In this document: one piece after another, positions 33,738 through 44,639 of the stretch
Numbering within the stretch: the stretch's first letter is position 1
Layout: each line of letters begins with the position of its first letter
NCBI GenBank assembly: GCA_021014325.1
Contig: CM037467.1
Coordinates: forward strand, 8,457,273-8,521,272
Direction of reading: 5' to 3'
Origin: Plazaster borealis
Lineage: Eukaryota; Echinodermata; Asteroidea; Forcipulatida; Labidiasteridae
Length of the DNA stretch: 64,000 nt
Translations under genes and position numbers: made by a program
Notes under the pieces: generated by a model
Seen by the model: only the letters and a program-made list of their open reading frames with translations
Databases searched by the model: none
Told to the model about the DNA's origin: nothing

Positions 33738-35608
33738 GTTAAACGTCAATGTCTTTGGATGGTTCAATCTGCTGTTGATTTTATTTGCAATGTATATGCA
33801 CCAATGGGAGGATTGTTTTATTGAACCAAACGTCATGAGCGCCTTAGTGAATACCATTGCTAAGGCTCGGAATAATTGTAATTCATTTATGAATGAAATT
33901 GTTGTCTACTGTTCTAAACGTCGAGACTTGCCCTTTTCCTGTGTATTCTTATAATAATATTTGTCCCCCAAAAGGTTACATGTTATTATTACAGTCTGCT
34001 CGAGCTGCGCTCAGACAGTAGCGGTCAGTTTTTGCAACGCTGTTTTTTTCCCAAAACCACCGTTATAAGGTAATAATTCACTAGAGATAAAACCGCAAGC
34101 TCTTATCGGTATTTAATATTGGCACGTGTAGATAATATATTTACTTCAAGTGCGGTCGAATCTTGCAATTAGGGGGGATAAAATAAAATGAAGAAAAACA
34201 AAACAACAACAACAAGAACAACAACAACAACAACAAACAAAACAAAAACAGCGGTGCTCCCTGTATCGCTTATTGCAGGGCTAACAGAAATTCTACTTGA
34301 ATTTTGCTGTTGCCGTTTTATGAACAAAGAGGCTCCAAGGTCAAATTCAGATTTTGTGATGCAGTCATGCTCAGCGCGATAGAGTCCTCATGAAAGTGGG
34401 GGGGGGGGGGAATTACAAGTCGCTAAGCTCACGTTAAAAGAGTGTAGAAAGACTTTTTTTGATATGCGTATAGCTAGGGCCTACTCTTCCAGAGCGAAAT
34501 TTGAAACACGGACATAAATAAAAAATGAGTCTTTACAATCCAAAAGGGAATTCGTGTGCCAGTCAAAAGGTTCAATTCGATGCCGTTTTGATTGAATAGC
34601 ATCAGAATTCAGGAAAGAACTAAACATTATATGTGCAAACATAGACTATATAGGCCTACTTGAAATGCGACGTCTTTTTGGAGCGTTTTTGGTATCAAAA
34701 GACAGTTGGCATTGTTCACATCGTTTTAACCTGAGGTTAGATTTTTTTATGGACTCTTTTTATTGGAAAATGATTAGATCACGAAACTAAATTTTGAACT
34801 TACACCACTTTTAGCCGTTTGGTGAACGCAAAGATAGTCGATCGTATATTTTATTTTACAATAATAAGATGCATTTTTTCAATATTTAACAAAGATCTGT
34901 GTCTCTGCTCTCCGTGGTAAATAGCTTTCCACTAACACTGATTTACTAAATGTTGCTAATACTAGCACCACTGGTGCACACCATCCTTTTATCAGTCAGA
35001 CGTACATCTTTTTGTCACTTGAAGCTTCCCATCACGTGTGATAATGTTAAGATTTATTCCCATTTAGGACTCAATGCAAACATAAAGGCGTTCTTAGCAA
35101 CCGGGCCAACGATGCTGCCTATACCCCATCCTCTCCTCTCACACACATAAATCGACGGGTCCTATGTAGTCTATACCCCGCCGTCGTACAAACCAAATCA
35201 CCTTGTCAGGGCACAAGAACAAAATCAATACTAATCTATTAAAACGCCTCCTGAGGTAGGGCCTTTATGGCACGCGTTGTAAGGTGTCAGCCAATGGGAG
35301 TTTACCGGGGCCACGAATGAAACGCTGTCCGTGCGATGTCGCGATAGCTGGCCGGTTTGCCCATCCACAAGTCAGTCTATAGCCGCGAGTGGCGCATGGT
35401 GGGCTGCTTTGTACTGCACGAGGAAACTAAAAACTTGGCAAGGTTGAGGCAATCGGGTTTGCTACATTTTCTTTGCAAACATAGTGAATGCGACTTTTCT
35501 AGTAGTTGTCACATGGTGTTAAGGCGTTGTCTCTCACATGGGCATATTTTACGAGATGTCACCAACGTACCAAAAAGAGTGAGTGAATTGCCAGGGGTGT
35601 AGGATTTG
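33738..35608. other. Unassigned DNA with a CAA tract
   Basis: (CAA)n-like sequence at 34196-34250 and a G homopolymer at 34400-34413. No exon was recognised. The frame just upstream of the CCP remnant (35357-35602) is Cys-containing but cannot be aligned by eye to a domain. Confidence 0.4.
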
Positions 35609-35880
35609 TTTTACTGTCGCACACAAGTACACAGCGTCTTGAAGTGGACAGTTACTTCTGGGATTAACTTTGAGTGTCGTGTGTCAGTGTGCCTTGGGGC
35701 GAATCCAGGAATACCTAACAATGGTAAGTTTTTAGGGCGTATCACTCTTAGTCTTAGAGTGAGCCACAATACTTGGTTAGCCTTGAATGTTTGGTATTTT
35801 GGGGATGACGACCAACAATCTTGCGAAGAGGGTGTGGTTTAGGGGTGCAGTTCAGACACTATCGATAACGTATTATTTTA
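35609..35880 (+). pseudogene. Degenerate sushi/CCP domain exon
   Basis: The frame reads ..FECRVSVCLGANPGIPNNG then KFLGRITLSL, later WYFGDDDQQSCEEGV. This is the order of a complement-control-protein (sushi) module: a xCxxVxC link, PGIPxNG, a variable strand, WY, then xxSCEEGxW. The second conserved Cys of the module is missing from the HNTWLALN stretch. The terminal VW appears only after a one-base shift near 35835 (frame 0 gives a stop, frame +1 gives VWFRG). CCP modules occur in secreted and membrane complement-like, adhesion and clotting proteins. With no clear splice sites and these lesions it is read as a decayed exon. Sequencing error or a divergent true exon remains possible. Confidence 0.5.
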
Positions 35881-36161
35881 GCAGCCAGGTTATGTGATAC
35901 AGGTTCTACGTTTGGAGGCTTTTGAAATATCAATTTTATTGAGCTCTTTAGTTGTTGATAGTGTCAATCAACATCCTTTTTACTGAGGTACCTCTGGCTA
36001 TAATACGACCAATCCTTCAAAATAATGCGTTGACGACAAGTTGACGTTTACCAATTAAACTCTACACTGCTCGCCTGTAGGAAGGGGCTGTTTGTTAAAT
36101 GTGGATGTAGCCTGTGGATTTTTTGTCTTTATCCCCGATGCAAAATTGACATCTATGAAAT

Positions 36162-36299
36162 CGTTGCGGTACCTGCTGCTAAAACATAGGATTCGAAATG
36201 CCTCTAGCCACCGGGCTAGCTCGGTGGTCGAGTGGTAATACATCTTCTCTAGCAGTGCAAAGGTCTTGTATTCGAATCCCAACCGAGTGATTTGCCTGT

Positions 36300-36333
<34 letters not shown>

Positions 36334-36390
36334 CACAGAACTCGGGGAAGTACCGAGTATAATACTCAGTGCTTTATACACATTGGTGTA
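36162..36390 (+). mobile_element. SINE with tRNA-like head, family G copy 1
   Basis: The order is a 5' leader with TTGCGGTACCTGCTGC and AAAACATAGGATTCGAA, a tRNA-like head at 36220-36288, then GCCTGTGGA, a 31-base or longer T run (36303-36334), TTCACAGAACTCGGGGAAGT and AGTGCTTTATACACAT. The same order occurs at 57215-57413 and, reversed and deleted, at 62971-63083. The presence of sequence upstream of the tRNA-like part is unusual for a SINE. Confidence 0.75.
36220..36288 (+). tRNA. tRNA-like SINE head (pseudo-tRNA)
   Basis: CTCGGTGGTCGAGTGGTAAT opens the head (A box GGTCGAGTGG-like) and GTATTCGAATCCC is the B box. The 5' CTCGGT and 3' ACCGAG pair as an acceptor stem. The anticodon arm is not convincing. 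It serves as a Pol III promoter of the SINE. Confidence 0.55.
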
Positions 36391-36421
36391 ATGGTGAAAT
36401 ATGTATATATATATATATATC

Positions 36422-36461
36422 CTTAGTCAATTTTTCTTTGTTCAACCCAAAAATCATTATA
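36422..36461 (+). repeat. Inverted fragment of the tRNA-array unit
   Basis: TAGTCAATTTTTCTTTGTTC followed by AACCCAAAAATCATT is the reverse complement of the unit start at 27896. It faces the degraded unit at 36480-36690 across an (AT)n tract. Confidence 0.8.
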
Positions 36462-36479
36462 TATATATATATATATATA

Positions 36480-36685
36480 TCATATAATTCAAGTAATGGA
36501 CCACAAGGGACAGTGACGGGGTAAATATTAAATGCTTTTGGGTTGAACAACCAAAAATTGACTAGAGTGGGTTTTGAACCTACGACCTCGGTTTAAAGTG
36601 GTGCCCCTACCCAACTGACTCTATCTGGCCTATGTTGCGGTCTCCTATTTTGTCAATATCTAGATATCTAGATATTGACAAAATA

Positions 36686-36690
<5 letters not shown>
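36480..36690 (-). mobile_element. Degraded relative of the 319-bp tRNA-like unit
   Basis: It carries TATAATTCAAGTAATGGACC, then GGTAAATATTAAATGCTTTT, a decayed tRNA-like part (36559-36630, minus strand) and TCTCCTATTTTGTCAATATC, in the order of the array unit. The B box is now GGTTCAAAACCC, the D arm is altered and one anticodon-arm base is lost, so it is dead. It is the only dispersed copy in this window and indicates that the unit, or its parent, can move. Confidence 0.8.
36644..36687. repeat. Perfect 44-bp palindrome
   Basis: CCTATTTTGTCAATATCTAG is the start of a 22-base arm and the second arm is its exact reverse complement with no spacer. It lies at the broken edge of the degraded tRNA-like unit, whose own sequence supplies the left arm. 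It is bordered by (AT)n at 36690-36722. Confidence 0.95.
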
Positions 36691-36728
<38 letters not shown>

Positions 36729-37497
36729 AAAATGAGCTTGTTTCGAACCAGGAATCGTATTTGAGTGACAGCGGATTGATAGTTTGTTCGGTATTGCAAA
36801 GAACGTAGGCCTAACATTATAATATGCAAAGATCTGACTCATGATTTCACCAAAGAGTCACACTGCCTGTCCTTCCTGCAGGCACAGTTCGTACAAAGCT
36901 CAATTGAACAAAACATAAACACTTATACATTAATTTATATAAAGATGACATTGCATGATTTGTATATACTTGTGTTAGTTATGTAGAAAATGGCCACAAC
37001 CAAACTTATTTTCTTTTCTTGCAACATGTGTTTTTGTAATTCGTATAATATGCCAGGAAAATGCATTGCACTATTCGAGTTGAAAACAAGTAACACATTT
37101 GAATTATATCACTGTGTAAATAAAACATGCAATGCACCTGCAATCGCACACATGGCGTGCACAAGGTCGTACTAACAGTGTCTCTTCAATAGACATTGTC
37201 AATGTAGTACATGTCTCTTTCAAATCCATTTATTGATCAAAGTCATATTTATTCCTAGGTACGTAATTGCTAAACATATTTGTGCAAAAGCTATGTTATG
37301 TAATTGTTTGAAATGCGTAGTAGGAACGTTTTGGTAGCTTGACGAGAGTTACTTGAATTCGGTTCCGGACTGGGTTGCCCAAGCAGACAAGTGTTGTATT
37401 GAGTTCGATTATCCTCTATCGTAAATTGTAGCATTGTATCCTCAACGTTGAGTATAATGTTATTTTGTCTGGATGTTTGATAACAATCAGTACTTTG
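36690..37497. other. AT microsatellite, then unassigned DNA
   Basis: (AT)n runs from about 36690 to 36722. The rest, up to the hAT-like end, holds nothing recognisable. Confidence 0.5.
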
Positions 37498-37600
37498 CAG
37501 TGGCGTAACTGTGGGTGGGGGCACGGGGGGAAACGTGCCCCACCTAATTGATGCCCCGGCCCCCGTATCCCCCTCCCCGATTGAAATCTGGACTTTTGAA
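37498..37600 (+). mobile_element. Isolated hAT-type terminus
   Basis: CAGTGGCGTAACTGTGGGTG followed by GGGGCACGGGG and GTGCCCCACC resembles a hAT inverted-repeat end and subterminal G/C hairpin. No opposite end was found within the next few kilobases, so it is a fragment or a strongly diverged copy. Confidence 0.5.
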
Positions 37601-37781
37601 AAAAAATTACCAAAGTAAAATGTTACATTTTATAAGCTTTAGTGTGATTTAAATGCATATGTTTTTAAAACTATTTGTCCCCATGTACACGCAGACAATG
37701 TTTTATTTTTTATTTTACCCACGTCAGATTATCTTATTAGAAATAATAAATGGCACAGCAAGAGTGCTGAAAGGGGCTTGT

Positions 37782-38166
37782 TTAAAGGTATCGTACACGT
37801 TTGGTAATGACTCAAAATATATATTAGCATAAAAACTGACTTGGTAACAAGCAACGGACAGATGTTGATAGTGTAATCAATAGTATAAAACAATGTAGGA
37901 AACGACTCCCTCTGAAGTAACGGTTTTTTTAGAAAGAGGTAATTTCTCACTAAAATAATAAAAACTTCTTGCAAAAAGTTTTTATTCCTATCTGAAAGCA
38001 CACAAATTTGTACAACGAGGGTGTTTTTTTCTTTCATCGTTTTCTTGCAACTTCGATGACCAATTGAGCCCAAATTTTCACAGGTTTGTTATTTTATGCA
38101 TATGTTGGGATACACCAAGTGAGAACACTGTCTTTGACAATCACCAAACGTGTACGATGCATGTAA
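37782..38166 (+). mobile_element. TTAA-family MITE, type A copy
   Basis: Left end TTAAAGGTATCGTACACGTT, right end CACCAAACGTGTACGATGCA. The interior is almost the same as that of 1595-1971, including CTTGCAAAAAGTTTTTATTC. The right-end TTAA has mutated (ATGTAAG). Confidence 0.8.
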
Positions 38167-40079
38167 GAGGAAAGCAAACAGAAACAACAATTTTAATTGG
38201 CCAGAAGTGCCCCCTAGAAAAAAAATAGCCCCCTAAACATTTACTCTAGTGAATAGGTGCCGTTCCTTTGTGCTTTTCATTGTCGAAGTGATGGGTACTT
38301 CGTGGATGAATATGACAAAAATGTTTGTTGGTTTTTTACATGACCAAAAGATATGGAGGAATGATCAATTTCAAGGTGTGTACATGTCTTCATGTAAATT
38401 TGTTACCCCCGTCAAAATGTTTCACTGCAACTGAGATTGGTCCAGTGGCAGTTTAATATGTAATTCATAATCTAATTGTTATTTAGCCGTAACAAGGGGG
38501 TCACCCAACATGATAAAAAGATTATCCAGACTTGCACCACATGTGCAAGATTGACACCTCCTCTCATTCTTATTACTAACTTGGGGCTGGCGTCATTCAT
38601 TTAATTTCACGAAAAGGCGAGATTTAATTTGCACTTCATTTCTAACTCCTACCTCACTCCATAGCTTCGGATACGGGGTCGAGTCCGCATGAATCAGAAT
38701 TTGAACTACATGTACTTGCCAGCAATGCTTCTTGTACGCGTAACTTAATAACTCGTCACATTAACATGCGGGGAGGGGGGGGGGGTCTTATGAATTTACC
38801 TTTTTAATGATTGACTGTTATTTACAAAGGGTTTTTCGAGCGAACGAAAAACTCCCATAGGTTCCAGTGGTTGTTTTTTGTTGGAGTTTTTGGGATCTGC
38901 ATTTAGATTAGGGCCTACAAAGATAATAACGGGTGATTTTGTAAATGTTTCTTTTTAGCTAGACATGCACCTTGGATGCGATGTTCCACTATTAGTGATT
39001 GGTATTGATTTCGATGGGAACTATCAATACAATTATACGTTACCGGTTCTCTTGTGCATGATTCTGCATTAGTGTGTAACAGCATTTACAACATGTATAC
39101 AATGGATCATCCATTGCATGTTATTTTGCAATTTAGACGCGTGTTCTACTGACTATCACTCGTCAAAGGAATGGGCTGAACTCCAGAATAGTTTGACGTT
39201 GGCGCCAGAGTGTGGCATTAAATGAATTACTAATAATCCACATTTTTTTGCTACACACTTTGCGTGAGATCAAAACTGTGAAATGGATTTCAACATGAGG
39301 GCTCGCGATTGGAATGCATCGCAAGCTGAATGAAATAACACTTGAGGTTTTAATATTCTACACATAGGCCTGCTCAAATTGCTTCAAAAAAATGCTCTCA
39401 CCAGCTTTCGTTTTCAATAGAAAAAATAGTAAAAGGGCTTACGTTTCGACCCTAGGAGAGTTTCTAGAAGGGTATTCCTCGATTTAGCCTCCGAGAAAAA
39501 CTCTGCAGGATTGAAACTTCAGGCCACTCCCCCGTTGTTTGTTGCATTTAAACCATTGGTCATTTTGTTTGGTAAGCAGTTTGCATCATGTTTACAATAT
39601 AGTTGTGGGGCGTGGGGTGGGGTGGGGGTCGGGGGAGATGAGTACAAGGGTAATTCTTGAAATGATTTGCGTAACGAATCACGTAGCTTTCCATGAAGAC
39701 CTTTGTTGTTTTTGTCTGGTCGTTTGTTTTGTTTTCCATTTTACTATGATGATGTTGACAATTTTGAGCTGGCACTTTGCAGCTAAGGGCAGAAGCACCA
39801 AGCATTACGACCACATTAGGTTTATCTGCCACAAGTTGGGGGAGGGTATAATTGATTATCCGTATGTTAAGGGTATGATGCATTGTTACTTTTATTTATT
39901 TCAGTGGATGTATTTTTGTTCTTCTTCTTATTCTTCTTTTCTTGAAGCATTTTTTTCCCAGGCTACATTTGTATAAGCAATTTCATGTCTGTGCACAAAA
40001 TTGATAAGATCGAAGATATTTTTCACAGACTCATGACTACAGACTTACAGACGGCCATGGTGGGAACGTCCCCTGAAAT
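38167..40079. other. Mostly unassigned DNA
   Basis: G homopolymer near 38768-38782 and G/C-rich runs near 39610-39640. The motif TTACGTTTCGACCCTAGGAG near 39440 resembles the GACGTTTCG hairpins elsewhere. No gene recognised. Confidence 0.4.
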
Positions 40080-40305
40080 GTTTTTGCCTGAAATGTTATT
40101 GTTTCTGAGAAAATAGTAAAACATTTATTTTTGATCTTGTAAGTCCGAAAACCTTTGTAAGAAAATAGTGAACTATTTTCTTAGCGACTCTGATTACCGA
40201 TTGAGCTTAAAACTTCACAGGTTTAGTGGGGTTTTGTTTATGTTTGATCACACACAGTGCCGATAGTGGTGCTTGACAATAACTAATGTTGACCTTGTTC
40301 TAAAG
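40080..40305 (+). mobile_element. TTAA-family MITE, type C, partial
   Basis: Contains GAGAAAATAGTAAAACATTT, CTTAGCGACTCTGATTACCG and ATTGAGCTTAAAACTTCACA, the type C landmarks. It is followed directly by a fuller copy. Confidence 0.55.
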
Positions 40306-40319
40306 GGTGTGTTCAACAT

Positions 40320-40640
40320 TGGACGAGTGAACATATTAACGTTTTACACACAACTTATATGGTTTAAAGATGGTCATAGTGGAAAACATCCCTTGAAATA
40401 TGTTTGCTTGGAATGCTATAGTTTTTGAGAAAGACGCATAACCATTAGTTTTGATCTCCCGAGTCCGAAACCTGGTGTTTTTAAACGGTGAAAACATATA
40501 ATTGGGTTTTTCGCCATTTTCTTTTGACTCCAATGACTGATTGGGCTAAAACTTTCACGGGTTTGTTATTTCATGTATATTATGGGTCAAATGAAGTGTA
40601 GATACTGTTCCTTAACAATTACCAATGTTTTCATTGTGCT
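40320..40640 (+). mobile_element. TTAA-family MITE, type C copy
   Basis: Contains AAACATCCCTTGAAATATGT, AATGCTATAGTTTTTGAGAA, TTTTGACTCCAATGACTGAT and TTGGGCTAAAACTTTCACGG, close to 20545-20850. Direct tandem with the previous copy. Confidence 0.65.
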
Positions 40641-41433
40641 TTTAACCAAGTACAAAACAATCGACGCCAACATACCGTTGTTTATAATTAATTTTGGTCA
40701 TTGCATTCCTGAATTTATCTCAACTTTTTAGATGAAGGGGGCGCCTTTGTTGTGGAGGTAGAATGATTAACGTTGAAATTTTGTCCAAACAATAACTCTT
40801 CCTGAATATTGGACTATTGTTTGTTACAATTGTTTTTTAATGTACAATATTACAACCCCAGGTAGTGTTTGTGTCAGCCCTAAAATCAAATAATTTTCAT
40901 AATTTCGCCTCTTTCATCCTAATGGAGTAATTCCGTTATAAACTCTGCAGAAACACCGGCGCTATATTGTTAGATATTATTAGATATGTCGCTCTGATTC
41001 AATTAAACTATGACAAAATCATATGTGGATTGCCAGGGTGCCTGGATGCGATCTCTCGCTTGATGAGTAGCAGAGCGTGGTCTTCTCGAAATTCAGGCCG
41101 TGATTTAGTTAGCTTTTTCCGGCGGCCTTGGCAATAATATTTATTTTCTGGAAAGTAAACAACCATCATAATAGAATGCTGTCGGCATTTTTGAATTTCA
41201 ATTTTAGTAGTGACTATTCAATAAATGCATTGGCACCGTTGGCCAACGCATTTCTGTTTATTACTGTGCGGATTGACAGTGTTGTGCATTTTTTTCTTTC
41301 GCTGATGTTCGATAAAGCCACAGGCTCTTCCACTCTGGCTCGGACGCAATCTCCCCGAAAAAGGGGCACTTATAGTCAATATGCGGCGCTTTGAGGGGGG
41401 GGGGGGGGGCTCAGTTGTGGCGCTCATGGCAGT
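40641..41433. other. Unassigned DNA
   Basis: An 88-codon plus-strand frame (41128-41394) shows no family features. A G homopolymer at 41394-41411 borders the next MITE. Confidence 0.4.
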
Positions 41434-41813
41434 TAAAGGTCTGTATACGTTTGGTAATGACTCTGAAAATTAATGGCAATACAAACTTACTTGGTAGAAA
41501 ATTCAGCAGCTATGGATGGTATAATGCATGTTGAGAAACTTTTCACTTAGAAGTACTGCGGTTTCGAAAAAAGATATCACTTTTTATCCCAAACATTTTG
41601 AATCTGAGAAAACGTTTCTCAGATTGTGTATTCCAATTGCAGATTATTCTTCCTGCATGGACATAACCGCTCCAGATTCCGGCAATATTTCAAAAACGCT
41701 ACCACCTTTTGAAATGATATTTACACTGGCTTGTTTTATGGTATACATCTACAACTATATATAATTAAAACAAAAAGTGGGTTCCAATTACCAAACGTAT
41801 ACAACTCCTTTAA
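41434..41813 (+). mobile_element. TTAA-bounded MITE, type B, complete
   Basis: TTAAAGGTCTGTATACGTTT at the left; TTAAAGGAGTTGTATACGTT at the right on the minus strand. Interior landmarks are TGGACATAACCGCTCCAGAT and ACGCTACCACCTTTTGAAAT. Both TTAA edges are intact. It has no coding capacity. Confidence 0.85.
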
Positions 41814-42003
41814 CGTAGGCCTATGTATAAGTTGTACGTTTGTATGTATGTATGATGAAAATGATGCAATAGCCGTGTACTAATGTATTTATGTAAATCG
41901 ATACTTGTGAACCATATACCGGATGTAGCTTCGTAAAGTCAAGTCTGGTTTTTGGAAGTTTTGTTTCGTGTAACTCAGCCCGCAACATCCTTCAAGACCC
42001 ATT

Positions 42004-42270
42004 ACACTTTCAAAGGTCCCTGTCAGAATTGAACTGGATTATGGGTCCTAGGGGGCCTACTCAATTCTGGATCGGAATGACTCGGTAAATTGTTGCAAAA
42101 TAGGACTTTATCTCGGAATCGTTGCCAGTTTGATCCATTTATGTAAATCAATAAGATTTATTATGGGTCATTTTGACACAGATTCCGTGGCATACGGACC
42201 CATAAATTGGTCAGGCCCCACGGGACCCGGATTCGGGTCAATTCTGACCAGGATGTTTTTTGAGTTTACT
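42004..42270. mobile_element. GGGTCA/TGACCC element, complete without array
   Basis: The left end CAAAGGTCCCTGTCAGAATT and the right end, AACATCCTGGTCAGAATTGA on the minus strand, are inverted repeats that share CAGAATTGA. The interior holds GGGTCATTTTGACACAG and GGTCAGGCCCCACGGGACCC. This copy has one unit and no minisatellite, which helps define the basic element. Confidence 0.65.
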
Positions 42271-43239
42271 CCTTGGTTTCAAAAACTGTGTCCGAGGCTC
42301 ATTCTCCGTGAATGATGTTTGTTCTTGGCTATGTTCTTTTCTTCGTGCACGTGATCCAGCAAGCATGGTGACTGCACTGTCAGACATGACTCCTATCCTA
42401 TTCTTTCTTTCACAAATCGAATTGCGGTAGTTGAGGCTGGAACAATTATATAAATTCACGCAACAGAGGAATAAACCCCGAAAGAGGACATTATCGTCCC
42501 TATGGATTCCCGACAGTTTCTTTTGTGTTAGTACCACACTTCCGCAGTTAATTTTCAAACGAATCGTACAACTATTTGAAAGGTTTAATTTTAATAATAA
42601 TACACAATATTTATAATAAATGTTTTTGATTTACATTTCGCCCATTCCACACAATGTAAAACAATGATGAAATAATTAAATAAACAGCAACAAAAAGGCA
42701 ATTATAAAATGCTTATAACAGGAAATCACAATGAGAACACACACGAATTGGTGAAAAGCTAGGAACTACCACAGTACATAAACATGATTGGACAAGACCT
42801 TTGCAGAACTCCCAATACAAGATCATGTTAAATATTTACAAGAAGAGTACACAAAAGGGAAAAGGCTTTACAAATAAAGACGATGATATAATAAGAAAAA
42901 GAATATAAGAAGAAGAAATAACAACGAGACAAACAATATAAGAAGAAGAAGAAAAAAGGTGAACTTATATATATTTTTCTCTTACACCTGTGAGATCTAC
43001 AAATGATTGGGGCATTGGTCTTTTATCGTAACAAGACAAAGGCATTTTATGTGACTGAAGATTGGCTTAAACAGCAACTTGAGCGAAATTGTTACCGTTA
43101 ATGTTACTTTAACTTGTTGATAATGTGTTTGTGTATCATTTAATTGTAATTTTGATAATACTGACACGTCGGAATTGTTCTTAAGTATCTATCAAAAAAT
43201 AAGGCCCCAACCTCAAGGTTTTGAAAATCTAGCTATACA
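42271..43239. other. Unassigned DNA with AGAAGA-rich stretch
   Basis: Purine-rich AAGAAGAAG sequence around 42895-42960. No gene recognised. Confidence 0.4.
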
Positions 43240-43370
43240 CTTCTTCCGTTGACGGCGTGCGTCAAAATGACAATACCTTGACGTCATTTGTGGGAGGTTG
43301 CTTTGTTTTAGGCTACCTCAAAGTGCAACAAAGCAGCTATACAAAACGGACTTCCCACAAATGACGTAAC
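43240..43370. repeat. Imperfect hairpin with TGACGTCA-like arms
   Basis: GACGTCATTTGTGGGA (near 43280) is mirrored by TCCCACAAATGACGT (near 43355). Inside, TTGCTTTGTT and AACAAAGCAG pair as well. Possibly a small MITE. Confidence 0.6.
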
Positions 43371-44269
43371 ATGAGCGATGACGTAACGGGGCTTTTCGCG
43401 AATCTTTCGGGAAAAGCACAGGAAAAGGGTATTACAAATGAACGTTTTTCCTACAATTCAAAAAAGGTTAGACCCATGTGAACTCAAATTCCTTATCAAT
43501 TGAAAACATTTTAAATGAATTTCAGCAAATATCACGTGTTGTCGTTTTCGTTCCAGCTGGTCTTTAAAGACTCTATTGGGGGGGGGTCGATATTTTACCT
43601 GATTTGCTATTTTATTTTCTAAATCGAGAGGCTTGTTCCCTAGCGTAAGACAATCAATCGCACCTTTCTACTCGTTTTAAATTGAAAAAGGCAAGTCATA
43701 ACGGCCTCCCAAAGCAGTGGGCCTTTGGTGCGTGTGTGTTTGGGCGTTTATTGTGAATATCGATTGCTTTGCACACTATTAAAGTACATGTACTATCCGG
43801 CGCACAATTGCCGGGGCGAGACAAGAGTCCTATAATGGCGTATTTGTTTAAAAGTTGAAAGCGGTGGATCAATACAACTTGATCAAAGAAAAAAATAAAT
43901 CAATGGACCTAATTTCCTGTATAGTTAAAAGTAGAAGCTTTAACTCTGGGCCATTCAATCGAGGGTAGGAAGTTCAGTTTACTCTAAGAAAAACAAATCT
44001 ATATCTTGAGATTGGATAGGAAAGGAAAATAACGGACGGAAGGGGAAATGCCTTCTTTTTTATCGAGCCCTTTCATTAAGCGCACTGAGACTTAACTGTA
44101 CTAGTCTTGCCTATATAGACGTAAAAGCTGTTTGTTTTTGTTATTAATTGTGGTAAACATGGTCAAGGCAGTACTCTGGATTCAAAAGAAATCAACTATA
44201 ATGTATGGAATGGATGGAATCAGAAGTTAAAGTGTGTGCATAACATTGGTGAAGGTAAAAAAAAATTAA
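43371..44269. other. Unassigned DNA
   Basis: Nothing recognised; a short G homopolymer lies near 43580. Confidence 0.45.
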
Positions 44270-44530
44270 TGTTCACAGATTTGCACACAACTTACATGGT
44301 ATTTTTGAGAAATGGGTAAAACAATTACTTTTGATCTTGCAAGTCCAAAACTCAATGTTTGAAAACAGTTACAACACTTAAGGTTTTTGTTTCAACTTTT
44401 CTTCTCGTGACTCCAATGACCGATTGAGCTTAAACTTTCACAGGTTTGTGATTTCATGTGTTTGCTGGGCCACATCAAGTGTGGATACTGGTCTTTGACA
44501 ATAACCAATGTTACACATGTGCTTTAGATG
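44270..44530 (+). mobile_element. TTAA-family MITE, type C, partial
   Basis: GAGAAATGGGTAAAACAATT, CTCGTGACTCCAATGACCGA and TTGAGCTTAAACTTTCACAG match the other type C copies. The termini are lost. Confidence 0.6.
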
Positions 44531-44639
44531 CTTAATCAAAGGAATATAAATGAAATGGAAATAATGTCCTTGTTATTTGTTTTACAAAAATGTAATGCCG
44601 GTTGAAAAGAAGTAGGCCTACATTAGAGAGGAAACTGAC

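Noticed and set aside
36055..36381. 108-codon minus-strand frame with a poly-Lys run
   Set aside because: The Lys run is the SINE's T homopolymer read in reverse; the rest overlaps the tRNA-like head.
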